DNA of 5,720 nucleotides from Candidatus Thorarchaeota archaeon (lineage in GTDB: Archaea; Asgardarchaeota; Thorarchaeia; Thorarchaeales; Thorarchaeaceae), in the NCBI GenBank assembly GCA_018238825.1, contig JABCSP010000157.1, positions 1-5,720 of the forward strand. The letters are read 5' to 3'. The notes beneath the pieces are model-generated. The model worked only from the letters and a program-made list of their open reading frames with translations, searched no databases and was not told where the DNA came from. This document shows positions 1 to 4,907 of the stretch, in pieces; the stretch's first letter is position 1; every line of letters starts with the position of its first letter. Both the position numbers and the translations under genes were made by a program.

Positions 1-221
1 GTAGCATTCACGAAAGCAATGTCCCAAGGAATTACTTGTGGACTAAGGTATTCATGTTCTAGGATTTCCCAAGTAGTTTCGTTTTGTGAGGGAATGAACG
101 GTGATCCATCGACTGCATTTGCTAGGATGAAGATACCTGAAGTTGATTGTGTGAGGATGACGAGGAGGAAACCAATAGCCAATAATCGGGTTATGGGATT
201 TTCAATAATCCACCTCATCAT
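1..221 (-). CDS. Membrane-anchored or secreted protein, N-terminal part (runs off left edge)
   Basis: This partial gene enters from the left edge on the minus strand, and only about 73 N-terminal residues are visible. Two consecutive ATG codons (219-221 and 216-218) can start it, and an in-frame TGA at 225-227 rules out a longer protein. The N-terminus reads MMRWIIENPITR and is followed by a hydrophobic stretch at about residues 13-34. This is a signal peptide or membrane anchor. After it comes a polar extracellular-looking segment with an N-E-T glycosylation-type sequon at about residues 47-49. No family can be named from this fragment. It starts 19 bases after the 58-aa ORF on the same strand, so it is probably the third gene of an operon led by the UroD-family gene. 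The ribosome-binding site is weak (a GTGAG a few bases upstream). I am confident that this is a real gene and have no confidence about its function. Confidence 0.7.
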   Translation of the reverse strand, partial: MMRWIIENPITRLLAIGFLLVILTQSTSGIFILANAVDGSPFIPSQNETTWEILEHEYLSPQVIPWDIAFVNA

Positions 222-240
222 TTCTCACTCATTTTTCAAT

Positions 241-417
241 TCATTCATTCTTAGTTAACTCACCACGCTCTGCAACTGAAGGAATATCTTCACTAAGAGA
301 AATGATTGATTGCACTCCTTGCAGATAAACCCTAAACTTGAATGAATACTTGCTTCCAAACTGTAATAGAAGACTTTTTTCCTTCACTACCCCAGCTACT
401 TCAGCATTCTTTGTCAT
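241..417 (-). CDS. Small 58-aa protein of unknown function, coupled to the UroD-family gene
   Basis: This short ORF encodes 58 residues, from MTKNAEVAGV to AERGELTKNE. Its ATG (415-417) overlaps the TGA of the upstream UroD-family gene (414-416) in an ATGA arrangement, typical of translational coupling. Its stop codon is 19 bases before the next minus-strand gene, so the coding units tile this region with almost no gaps. Composition alternates hydrophobic and charged residues in the first 40 positions (for example KSLLLQFGSKYSFKFRVYL). This suggests several beta strands and possibly a small barrel, followed by a charged tail. There is no signal peptide, membrane segment or cysteine. I do not recognise the family. 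The support is positional (overlap, operon tiling, no alternative gene here), and the short length means a chance ORF cannot be excluded. Confidence 0.55.
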   Translation of the reverse strand: MTKNAEVAGVVKEKSLLLQFGSKYSFKFRVYLQGVQSIISLSEDIPSVAERGELTKNE

Positions 418-1442
418 TTGTTTCCATCCAATTCATCCTTGTATGGGTCAATCTCACGAACTGCATCTCTAACAGCAACTAAGTTCTCAGGAGGGGTGTC
501 AACTGTGACCACACAACCCGGAGCTACAATTAGACGTTTGAAACCGGCTTCATCAACAGCCTTCAAAACTTGATCCCTTGCCTCATCAGGAGTACCTGTT
601 CTCAACACTCCGTTGTGATCAATTCCACCCAATGCAGTGATACGTGACCGTTGTTTACCTTCTTTCAGTGATAGAGCTGAGCTCTGATCCTCCCAATTGA
701 TACCATCTACACCAGGTGTCTTAGCAATCTTATCAAACCGAATTTCTTCATTGTCTTCACGAGCATGAAGATGGATTATTATGAACTTGGCTTTTCCACG
801 TAGTCTGGATATTAATTTGAGGTCATTAGGATAGATGAATTCCTTGTAATAGTCATCAGAGATGGATGAATGTGTAGAATGTTGTGATGCAAGAAATAGA
901 CCATCAGCTCCAGCTTCAAGTGTTGCCCTACCAAAATCAATCATTACATTGGTAATTAGATCAAGCGCACTCTTCAATATCTTTGGGCTCTCATCTGCAT
1001 ACTTTATGAACTCGCGACCACACAATCTATCTGCAACCATAGGACCATCGAAAATTGTGGCCATAGTAGGTACTGTTCCATGAGCGTACTTTTTGATTAA
1101 TTCCACTGCACGAACCTGATTTCCAAACTCTCCAGCATTCACATCGACTGGTTCTAGCACTTCCCAACCAGATGCATCATGAATAGGATAGGATGTCATA
1201 GAAGTGGAACCTGTAATCGCACCATCATACTCTGCGGTACATCCGAAGTCTGGGCACGGGTAATGACCAAAGAAGGAAATCTTGAGAAGATCGTGATTCA
1301 TTTTCTTATGAAACTCAATTTCAGCCTCAGCAAGACCCTCTGGAGTTCTATCTCTATCTGGATGATGCTTCCATAGGGAAAGAGGAATTTGATTTCCGAG
1401 ATTTCCAAGTAGGGTTTCTTTTAGTAAATCAAACTTAGACAT
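414..1442 (-). CDS. Uroporphyrinogen decarboxylase (URO-D)/MtaA-family protein, probable methyltransferase
   Basis: The 342-residue protein matches the usual length of the UroD/MtaA/MtbA fold (a TIM barrel of about 340 aa). Family features in order are an N-terminal helical segment with PEGLAEAE, a GPMVADRL segment at about 133-140, and an EAGADGLFLAS strand at 177-186. Then come a KAKFIIIHLHARED strand at 217-230, a GVDGINWED strand at 244-252, a GGIDHNGVL loop at 272-280, and a C-terminal APGCVV turn at 307-312. The N-terminal Arg-rich substrate loop of heme-pathway UroD is not seen, so a haem role is unlikely. Members of this branch transfer methyl groups between corrinoid proteins and coenzyme M or other carriers, with zinc bound by His-x-Cys...Cys. 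Here the corresponding residues read H224-L-H226 and C310, a variant site. No corrinoid protein lies in the window, so the substrate is unknown. The gene leads a three-gene minus-strand operon. The ATG at 1442 is the first plausible start and has only a weak purine-rich leader, possibly a leaderless message. Confidence 0.85.
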   Translation of the reverse strand: MSKFDLLKETLLGNLGNQIPLSLWKHHPDRDRTPEGLAEAEIEFHKKMNHDLLKISFFGHYPCPDFGCTAEYDGAITGSTSMTSYPIHDASGWEVLEPVDVNAGEFGNQVRAVELIKKYAHGTVPTMATIFDGPMVADRLCGREFIKYADESPKILKSALDLITNVMIDFGRATLEAGADGLFLASQHSTHSSISDDYYKEFIYPNDLKLISRLRGKAKFIIIHLHAREDNEEIRFDKIAKTPGVDGINWEDQSSALSLKEGKQRSRITALGGIDHNGVLRTGTPDEARDQVLKAVDEAGFKRLIVAPGCVVTVDTPPENLVAVRDAVREIDPYKDELDGNK

Positions 1443-1704
1443 GGCACTTCTCTAACTCTCATTGGCTATAATGAGCCTTTCGAAGCGTGATGCCATCAGA
1501 CATAAGTAGACTTCAGTATGGAGGAATACTGCGTCTTTGTGCGCAAGGTGGAACAAAGTTGGATATTCATTAGGTGATTGTTTTAGTATATGCGCCAAAA
1601 ATACCATACCTCTTTCTGAATTAGTGAGTTTATTCCAATGCAATGAACCTTCCGGAATTTTGTATGGGCTTTTATCTCTCCAACCTCACTACTTTTTGAC
1701 TTCA
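1443..1704. other. Intergenic region: operon promoter plus probable left end of the tnpB element
   Basis: These 262 bases separate the start codon of the minus-strand UroD-family gene from the tnpB ATG. Reading all frames on the plus strand gives only short or unconvincing peptides. None resembles the missing N-terminus of the downstream deacetylase: no His-Pro codon pair is found. Structures seen are the TATA/inverted repeat at 1458-1475, a 6-bp hairpin with loop GGAGGA at 1514-1531 (CAGTAT/ATACTG), and the palindrome TTCCGGAA at 1650-1657. The hairpin could be the subterminal hairpin of an IS200/IS605 left end, but the exact left boundary cannot be set from this sequence alone. Confidence 0.45.
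1458..1475 (-). promoter_or_regulatory. Candidate TATA box within an inverted repeat, upstream of the UroD-family gene
   Basis: On the minus strand ATTATAG (bases 1472-1466) is centred about 27 bases upstream of the UroD-family ATG. This is the distance expected for an archaeal TATA box driving a leaderless transcript. The element is embedded in a perfect 6-bp inverted repeat, CTCATT (1458-1463) and AATGAG (1470-1475), which would suit an operator that competes with TBP. The match is short and is an inference from position and composition only. Confidence 0.35.
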
Positions 1705-2943
1705 ATGTTGATCCATAAAGCCTATCGATACGAACTTGACCCCAACAACGTGCAAAGAACCGCTCTTCTCCAACATGCTGGAGTAGCACGTTTTACTTAC
1801 AACTGGGGGCTTGACCAGAGGATCAAATTGTACAAGAGCAATCAAGGAAATGACCGGTTCACGGACCCTATGAAACAACACAAACTTCTGAACAGCATGA
1901 AGAAGACTCAGTTCCCTTGGATGTATGAATGTTCCAAGTGCGCACCTCAAGAAGCTCTGAGAGACCTCGGTCGAGCGTTCAAGAACTTCTACCGCGGATT
2001 AAAGGATGGAAAGCGAATTGGATTTCCGAGATTCAAGAGCAAGGGCAGGTACGACAGTTTCAGACTGTATGGAACAATAAGGTTCGTTGGACGGAAGATA
2101 CAGCTTCCAAGAATTGGGAAGATACGAGTAAAGGAGAAGAGAAAGCAGTATTGCAAAGGGCGGATACTGTCAGTAACAGTGAGAAGACGAGCGAACAGGT
2201 GGTTCGTATCAGTCACTGTGGAAGAAGAAATTCCAGACCCGAAACCCATTGTTTGTTATGCTGTAGGCGTAGATCTTGGGATAAAGACACTAGCAACTCT
2301 TTCTGATGGGACCACATTTGCTAATCCACGAGCTTTGGGAAGAGAAATCAAGAAGTTAAGGAAGCTATCGAAGAGTCTTTCCAGAAAGAAGAGAGGAAGT
2401 AAGAACCAAGGGCGCGCCAAGCTCAGACTTGCCAGGATGCATCTAAGGATATTCAACGTTCGACAGGATACACTCCACAAGTTGACGACCTATCTTGCCA
2501 AGAGCCACAGTAGGATTGTGATCGAAAACCTGGGAGTGTCGGGAATGATGAAGAACCGGAAGCTTGCACGAGCAATCGCGGATGTAGGAATGTACGAGTT
2601 CCGAAGACAACTGGAGTACAAATGCCAGTGGTATGGGTCTCAGCTACATGTTGCACCAAGAACGTTTCCATCATCAAAGAGATGTTCGAGCTGTGGACAC
2701 AAGAAGAAGGAACTATCCCTTTCTGAGAGAGTGTATGAATGTGAAGAGTGTGGGTTAACAATCGATAGGGACTTGAACGCCGCACTCAATCTAGTCACCG
2801 TCAGTTTGCCGGAGACTCTAAATGCCCGTGGAGAGGATGTAAGACTTCCAGTCATTTCTTCGGAAATGACCAAGAAGCAAACCTCGATGAAGCAGGAACC
2901 GAAGTGGACCAATGGACCTAAATGTTGTTCAAGTTTGTCCTAG
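1705..2943 (+). CDS. tnpB: RNA-guided DNA endonuclease TnpB (IS200/IS605 family, OrfB)
   Basis: TnpB is the RNA-guided nuclease ancestral to Cas12; it cuts DNA next to a short target-adjacent motif, guided by an omegaRNA made from the element's right end. The 412-residue product begins MLIHKAYRYELDPN, the typical N-terminus of the helix-turn-helix/WED part. The reading frame is open further upstream (to a TTG at 1537), but that extension does not match the family. The linker GFPRFKSKGRYDSFR lies at about 106-120. RuvC-I is GVDLGIKT with D190, RuvC-II is IVIENLGV with E274, and RuvC-III is TIDRDLNAALN with D354/D356. The zinc finger has C327, C330, C346 and C349. The C-terminal NARGEDVRLP and SMKQEP segments are classic and overlap the guide-RNA gene. 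No frameshift or lost catalytic residue is seen, so the nuclease is probably active. Its base composition looks richer in G+C than its neighbours by eye, in line with horizontal arrival. Confidence 0.95.
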   Translation: MLIHKAYRYELDPNNVQRTALLQHAGVARFTYNWGLDQRIKLYKSNQGNDRFTDPMKQHKLLNSMKKTQFPWMYECSKCAPQEALRDLGRAFKNFYRGLKDGKRIGFPRFKSKGRYDSFRLYGTIRFVGRKIQLPRIGKIRVKEKRKQYCKGRILSVTVRRRANRWFVSVTVEEEIPDPKPIVCYAVGVDLGIKTLATLSDGTTFANPRALGREIKKLRKLSKSLSRKKRGSKNQGRAKLRLARMHLRIFNVRQDTLHKLTTYLAKSHSRIVIENLGVSGMMKNRKLARAIADVGMYEFRRQLEYKCQWYGSQLHVAPRTFPSSKRCSSCGHKKKELSLSERVYECEECGLTIDRDLNAALNLVTVSLPETLNARGEDVRLPVISSEMTKKQTSMKQEPKWTNGPKCCSSLS

Positions 2944-2983
2944 TTTCGGGGAACGGTGGAAACTGATTGACTGAATTGACTGC
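2800..2983 (+). ncRNA. Candidate omegaRNA (TnpB guide RNA) scaffold plus guide
   Basis: TnpB elements encode their guide RNA on the same strand, overlapping the 3' end of tnpB and ending in flanking DNA that serves as guide. Here a perfect 8-bp stem, GTCATTTC (2851-2858) and GAAATGAC (2863-2870), is closed by a stable UUCG tetraloop. A second pairing joins CCGAAG (2899-2904) to TTTCGG (2944-2949), five Watson-Crick pairs plus one G-U. The terminus TTCAAGTTTGTCC...GGAACGGTGGAAAC resembles known scaffold ends. The guide would start near 2964 and read into the deacetylase gene. The 5' end is arbitrary and the folding was done by eye. Confidence 0.6.
2851..2870 (+). repeat. Perfect 8-bp inverted repeat with UUCG loop
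   Basis: GTCATTTC and GAAATGAC pair perfectly around TTCG, giving a C(UUCG)G-capped hairpin. It lies within the last 31 codons of tnpB, where it encodes the residues around VISSEMT, and so belongs both to the protein and to the presumed guide RNA. Confidence 0.9.
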
Positions 2984-2984
2984 C
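2967..2984 (+). repeat. Tandem 9-bp near-repeat at the element/deacetylase junction
   Basis: TTGACTGAA (2967-2975) is followed directly by TTGACTGCC (2976-2984), identical in seven of nine bases. It spans the codons L-T-E-L-T-A of the deacetylase and lies just outside the presumed right end of the tnpB element. It may be chance coding repetition, or may reflect the insertion site, since TTGAC resembles motifs recognised by IS200/IS605 elements. Confidence 0.5.
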
Positions 2985-4154
2985 CTCTATAGTCTTGAAA
3001 AACTTCTAGCCATGGATGGAATAGATGAATTAGATAAAATGAGCGCAGAAGTCAATCCATTCTGGAACAGGGCTCGCTTGGATGTGACATGGAACCTTCC
3101 AGTTATGTCAGGATTAACCAAGAATAGTAGAATTTCAATTCAGCAAATGAGGGAAGCCTCGCTAGATGAGTTATTGATGTTCCACGACAAGTCATACGTC
3201 GAAACACTGGATCTCTTTGGAAATACAGGCTCAGCGTTCTCTGCTAGATTTGGTCTTGACACAGCTGAATGTCCAATATTCCAAGACGTTCACAAGTATG
3301 CCAGTCTTCCAGTAGGCGGAGTTATTGATGCAACAATAGGTGTTTCAGAAGGAAAATTCAAGAATGCAATTTCCTTTGTTGGTGGATTTCATCATGCAAT
3401 GAAGAGCCAAGCAGCAGGTTTCTGCTACCTGAACGATACTGTGCTTGCTATCAAGAAGTACAAGGAACTCAATCCTGGTAAAAAGGTGTTATATATCGAC
3501 ACTGATGTTCATCACGGAGACGGGACTCAGATGGCATTCTATGACGATCCTGATGTTCTCACAATATCCCTTCACGAGATGAGTATGGGATTCTTCCCTG
3601 GAACAGGTAGAGCCGAAGAGATCGGGATTGGCGAAGGAAAAGGATACTCTGTTAATATCCCATTACCTCCACTGACAGATGATGTAGAGTATTGGAGAGC
3701 TTTCGAAGATGTGGTAGTTCCAATCTGGTTATCTTACAAACCAGACTTTGTTTTCTGGGAAGTAGGCGCAGATGCTCACATGGATGATCCTTTAGCGGAC
3801 CTAATGCTGACCTATGATACATACCATCGATTATCCATGACAATTCGACAACTTGTACACCTAGGAAGTAGAAAACTAGTTGCAGTGGGTGGTGGGGGAT
3901 ATGATCCTGTAACTGCTGCAAAAGTCTGGACTATTGTTCTTACAGATTTGGCGGATATTGCACTTCCTCCGATACTACCAGCAGAGTGGATTAGACTTGC
4001 TCAAAAGTATGGTTTCAAGGTAAGCAGAGGCGGATGGACAGATAGGCCGAGGAGAATGGATAATGAAACCCATCCAAAGGTCAAGCGAGCTGTAGATGAT
4101 GCAATAAGCAAAGTAAAGGAACTCATCTTTCCTATATTCGGTTTAGAAAAATAA
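2967..4154 (+). CDS. Histone deacetylase/AcuC-family deacetylase, N-terminally truncated by the tnpB element
   Basis: This is a zinc-dependent deacetylase of the arginase/deacetylase fold (AcuC, HDAC, acetylpolyamine amidohydrolase group), which removes acetyl groups from lysine or small amines. Visible active-site residues are the tandem histidines H142-H143 in GGFHHAM and D178/D180/H182 in DTDVHHGDG (metal site). Also present are D269 in VGADAHMDDPL (metal) and Y312 in GGGGYDP (transition-state Tyr). The overall order, including SLHEMSMGFFPGTG, is closest to AcuC. Two oddities are seen. The family's first 20-30 residues, with the Y...HP...R loop, are absent, and the reading starts at a helix that normally follows that Arg. 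A segment of roughly 30 residues (about 27-60) between this helix and REASLDELLMFH is longer than usual. The TTG at 2967 follows an in-frame TGA (2964-2966), and GGTGG at 2955-2959 could act as ribosome-binding site. The ATG at 3012 is an alternative. The fold may be damaged even though the catalytic residues remain. It converges with the methyltransferase. Confidence 0.85.
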   Translation: MTELTALYSLEKLLAMDGIDELDKMSAEVNPFWNRARLDVTWNLPVMSGLTKNSRISIQQMREASLDELLMFHDKSYVETLDLFGNTGSAFSARFGLDTAECPIFQDVHKYASLPVGGVIDATIGVSEGKFKNAISFVGGFHHAMKSQAAGFCYLNDTVLAIKKYKELNPGKKVLYIDTDVHHGDGTQMAFYDDPDVLTISLHEMSMGFFPGTGRAEEIGIGEGKGYSVNIPLPPLTDDVEYWRAFEDVVVPIWLSYKPDFVFWEVGADAHMDDPLADLMLTYDTYHRLSMTIRQLVHLGSRKLVAVGGGGYDPVTAAKVWTIVLTDLADIALPPILPAEWIRLAQKYGFKVSRGGWTDRPRRMDNETHPKVKRAVDDAISKVKELIFPIFGLEK

Positions 4155-4160
4155 TACTGC

Positions 4161-4793
4161 CTAAGATTTCTGAATTCCCAACAAACACCGATGATTTGTG
4201 ATATCCTTGTACATCTCTAGTACCTTGAAATTTCTGAACACTTCAACCAATTCTTCTTCAGTGAAATAATGGTGTGGTATGCCACTCTCAGGTCCACTCT
4301 GTGGAATGAACGTTCCGTCCTCTACCTGATGCAGTTTCCAATCATCTTCAGGGTTTTCTGGTTTTGGTCCAAGAATTGGTACTGTAATGAAGAGATATCC
4401 TCCAATCTTCAAGACTCGTTCAACTTCTTTAACAGTAGTGAGAATATTCTGCATTAGATTATGATGGATGACTTGAATGGAAATCACAGCATCAAAAAAA
4501 TCATCAGGGTATGGAAATGGTTCCTCCATTCTGTTTAGACGCACATCTGCATCAAGTTCTTCTACCTTCAACCACTTCACTGCTAAATCAAGTGCAGTTT
4601 TGGAAGAATCAAAACCGGATATTTCAAAACCTTCTCTGGAAAAGTGCACAAGGTGTCTTCCGGTTCCACACCCAAGATCAAGAATTTGTTTTACTTCTTG
4701 CTTGCGGAAAATCGTAGATAGACGTGACATATCTGGATGAGTGTCAACAAAAACATGTCCTTGTTCTTCGAATATCTTTTCCCAGTCAGGCAT
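4161..4793 (-). CDS. Class I SAM-dependent methyltransferase (type 11-like)
   Basis: The 210-residue protein has the Rossmann-like SAM-binding fold. Motif I is ILDLGCGTGRH at 37-47. The acidic residue at the end of strand 2 that binds the SAM ribose is D62 in GFDSS. Motif post-II/III includes the DAVISIQVIHH segment at 101-111, followed by the EVERVLKIGGYLFITVP helix and strand at 123-139. A HHYFTEEEL segment at 174-182, common in this group, precedes the last strand. The methyl acceptor cannot be told from sequence: small molecule, lipid, quinone and protein acceptors all occur in this superfamily. There is no membrane segment, so it is cytosolic. Its stop is only 6 bases from that of the convergent deacetylase, and its start faces the hydrolase across a 114-bp spacer. 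The ATG at 4793 gives the normal family N-terminus (MPDWEKIFEE); the leader is purine-rich (GAAGAAGA) but lacks a clear Shine-Dalgarno. Confidence 0.9.
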   Translation of the reverse strand: MPDWEKIFEEQGHVFVDTHPDMSRLSTIFRKQEVKQILDLGCGTGRHLVHFSREGFEISGFDSSKTALDLAVKWLKVEELDADVRLNRMEEPFPYPDDFFDAVISIQVIHHNLMQNILTTVKEVERVLKIGGYLFITVPILGPKPENPEDDWKLHQVEDGTFIPQSGPESGIPHHYFTEEELVEVFRNFKVLEMYKDITNHRCLLGIQKS

Positions 4794-4798
4794 TCTTC

Positions 4799-4841
4799 TT
4801 CAGAATTAAGAACCAGTGATATGGATTTTGCTAATTCTGAA
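4799..4841. promoter_or_regulatory. 10-bp inverted repeat in divergent promoter region, candidate operator
   Basis: TTCAGAATTA (4799-4808) and TAATTCTGAA (4832-4841) are perfect inverted copies with centres 33 bases apart, about three helical turns. The repeat lies 5 bases upstream of the methyltransferase start and just before the TATA-like element of the divergent hydrolase gene. It is therefore well placed to bind a dimeric regulator controlling both, or to form a leader hairpin in the methyltransferase mRNA. The function is inferred from position. Confidence 0.5.
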
Positions 4842-4848
4842 TATAGGG

Positions 4849-4858
4849 AAAAATAAAA
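4849..4858 (+). promoter_or_regulatory. Candidate TATA element for the alpha/beta hydrolase gene
   Basis: AAAAATAAAA is preceded by GGG and lies about 54 bases upstream of the hydrolase GTG. With the usual archaeal spacing of about 27 bases, transcription would begin near 4880. That would leave a short leader containing the AGGAG ribosome-binding site at 4893-4897. Confidence 0.4.
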
Positions 4859-4892
4859 GACTGAGGAAGTTAGTAGACTTTTAACAGCTGTT

Positions 4893-4897
4893 AGGAG
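4893..4897 (+). promoter_or_regulatory. Ribosome-binding site deciding the GTG start of the hydrolase
   Basis: AGGAG ends 10 bases before the GTG at 4908. No upstream ATG is in frame, and the next in-frame ATG falls inside the signal anchor, so this site supports the GTG. Confidence 0.6.
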
Positions 4898-4907
4898 AGA
4901 ACCCTCA

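Larger units (their letters stand above)
1705..2963 (+). mobile_element. tnpB-only IS200/IS605-superfamily element (IS1341-like), minimum extent
   Basis: The element consists of one tnpB gene followed by a structured right end. There is no tnpA (HUH/Y1 transposase) in the window, so mobility would need a TnpA supplied in trans. The right end is placed after the GGAACGGTGGAAAC segment (2950-2963), which resembles the conserved terminus of many IS605-type elements. The downstream deacetylase reading begins directly after it. The left boundary lies somewhere between about 1476 and 1704 and is not resolved. These elements make no target-site duplication, so none is expected. Its insertion interrupts the spacing between two cellular genes and seems to have removed the start of the deacetylase gene. 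Confidence 0.75.

Noticed and set aside
19..258. 79-aa plus-strand ORF
   Set aside because: It overlaps the minus-strand signal-anchored gene and the end of the 58-aa ORF, which fit the operon layout better; its product has no recognisable feature.
414..1442. True heme-pathway uroporphyrinogen decarboxylase (hemE)
   Set aside because: The conserved N-terminal Arg-rich substrate-binding loop is absent and a metal-site-like HxH...C set is present, so the methyltransferase branch fits better.
1452..1643. 63-aa minus-strand ORF upstream of the UroD gene
   Set aside because: No family features, no ribosome-binding site, and it overlaps the promoter and probable transposon left end.
1537..1700. 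Left flank as the missing N-terminus of the deacetylase (joining TTGAC at 1696-1700 to that at 2976-2980 keeps frame)
   Set aside because: The joined peptide lacks the Y...HP...R pattern, frame agreement has a one-in-three chance, and it would leave almost no left end for the element.
1537..1704. 56-residue N-terminal extension of TnpB from a TTG
   Set aside because: Family members start at the MLIHKAYRYEL-like segment; the extension has no family resemblance and simply reads through intergenic or left-end DNA.
1929..2306. 125-aa plus-strand ORF inside tnpB
   Set aside because: A frame-shifted shadow of tnpB with low-complexity polar composition; the tnpB frame carries the conserved motifs.
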